From contig CANHJY010000135.1 of NCBI GenBank assembly GCA_947461185.1, forward strand, positions 1-5,769: a stretch of 5,769 bases of DNA. Reading direction: 5' to 3'. The notes under the pieces are model-generated. The model ran no database searches. It saw nothing but the letters and a program-made list of their open reading frames with translations, and was not told the origin of the DNA. This document shows positions 5,731-5,769 of this stretch, piece by piece. Every line of letters starts with the position of its first letter. The stretch's first letter is position 1. Source of the stretch: Flavobacteriales bacterium. GTDB taxonomy: Bacteria; Bacteroidota; Bacteroidia; Flavobacteriales_D; Crocinitomicaceae. Position numbers and translations under genes: made by a program.

Positions 5731-5769
5731 CACTTTGCTTCCTAAATGAATGAATTCACTGGACATACG
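5509..5769 (-). CDS. NlpC/P60-family cell-wall peptidase, C-terminal half (5' end beyond the window)
   Basis: NlpC/P60 enzymes are papain-like cysteine peptidases, usually exported, that cleave peptidoglycan stem peptides, commonly next to gamma-D-Glu. The visible 86 codons give the C-terminal half. GDCLVFTG corresponds to the strand after the catalytic-Cys helix. GHVGIVVEN carries the catalytic His. FIHCSSAKSHYGVVI carries the third polar residue (His), and the family-typical tail YAKRLLEVRR ends at the TGA 5509-5511. The frame stays open through the window edge. The Met at 5764-5766 is internal by comparison with the family, whose catalytic Cys lies further upstream, so the true start and any signal peptide are not seen. 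G+C is visibly higher than in the cargo genes. The 3' end from 5730 down duplicates the broken copy at 317-541; this copy is intact and presumably functional. Confidence 0.88.
   Translation of the reverse strand, partial: RMSSEFIHLGSKVDLSACQKGDCLVFTGTNSSDRRAGHVGIVVENTDGKIQFIHCSSAKSHYGVVISTLNGTNYAKRLLEVRRVFE

Overview
The window looks like an accessory segment of a Bacteroidota chromosome. The evidence is indirect: an AT-rich coding block, exported proteins whose signal peptides end in Ala-Gln, almost no Shine-Dalgarno sequences, a perfect TAnnTTTG -7 element, and families common in that phylum (DUF1566-type lectin-like domains, long MORN_2/YwqK-like repeat proteins, XRE regulators with a C-terminal coiled coil). 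The species cannot be named from the sequence.

Layout. At the left edge, 7-186 encodes a small two-helix membrane protein. Next comes a 3' fragment of an NlpC/P60 peptidase gene on the minus strand (317-541), with a one-base frameshift. The same 3' end recurs in frame as part of a gene entering from the right edge (5505-5730, gene continuing to 5769). These two copies form a direct repeat of about 225 bp, about 96% identical, around 4,963 bp of mostly AT-rich DNA. Just inside the left copy lie an inverted repeat (592-629) and the last 53 codons of a serine recombinase (642-803). An XRE-type regulator (812-1162, minus) is then divergent from four co-oriented genes (1272-5140, plus): a secreted protein with a Ser/Asn linker, two tandem DUF1566-like proteins (one secreted, one lipoprotein), and a 737-residue secreted MORN-repeat protein. 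From 5141 to 5504 there is no convincing gene, only an 82-codon Met-less open frame on the minus strand.

Interpretation (inference). The 4.96 kb segment resembles a small genomic island inserted in the 3' part of an NlpC/P60 gene. The right copy would be the 3' end brought by the element, restoring the host gene. The left copy would be the displaced original end, now decaying. The recombinase remnant beside the left junction fits this, but a segmental duplication followed by insertion is an alternative. The cargo looks like one unit: a local regulator and four genes whose products all carry export signals, probably acting in the periplasm or at the cell surface. The function of that unit is unknown and no known system is recognised.
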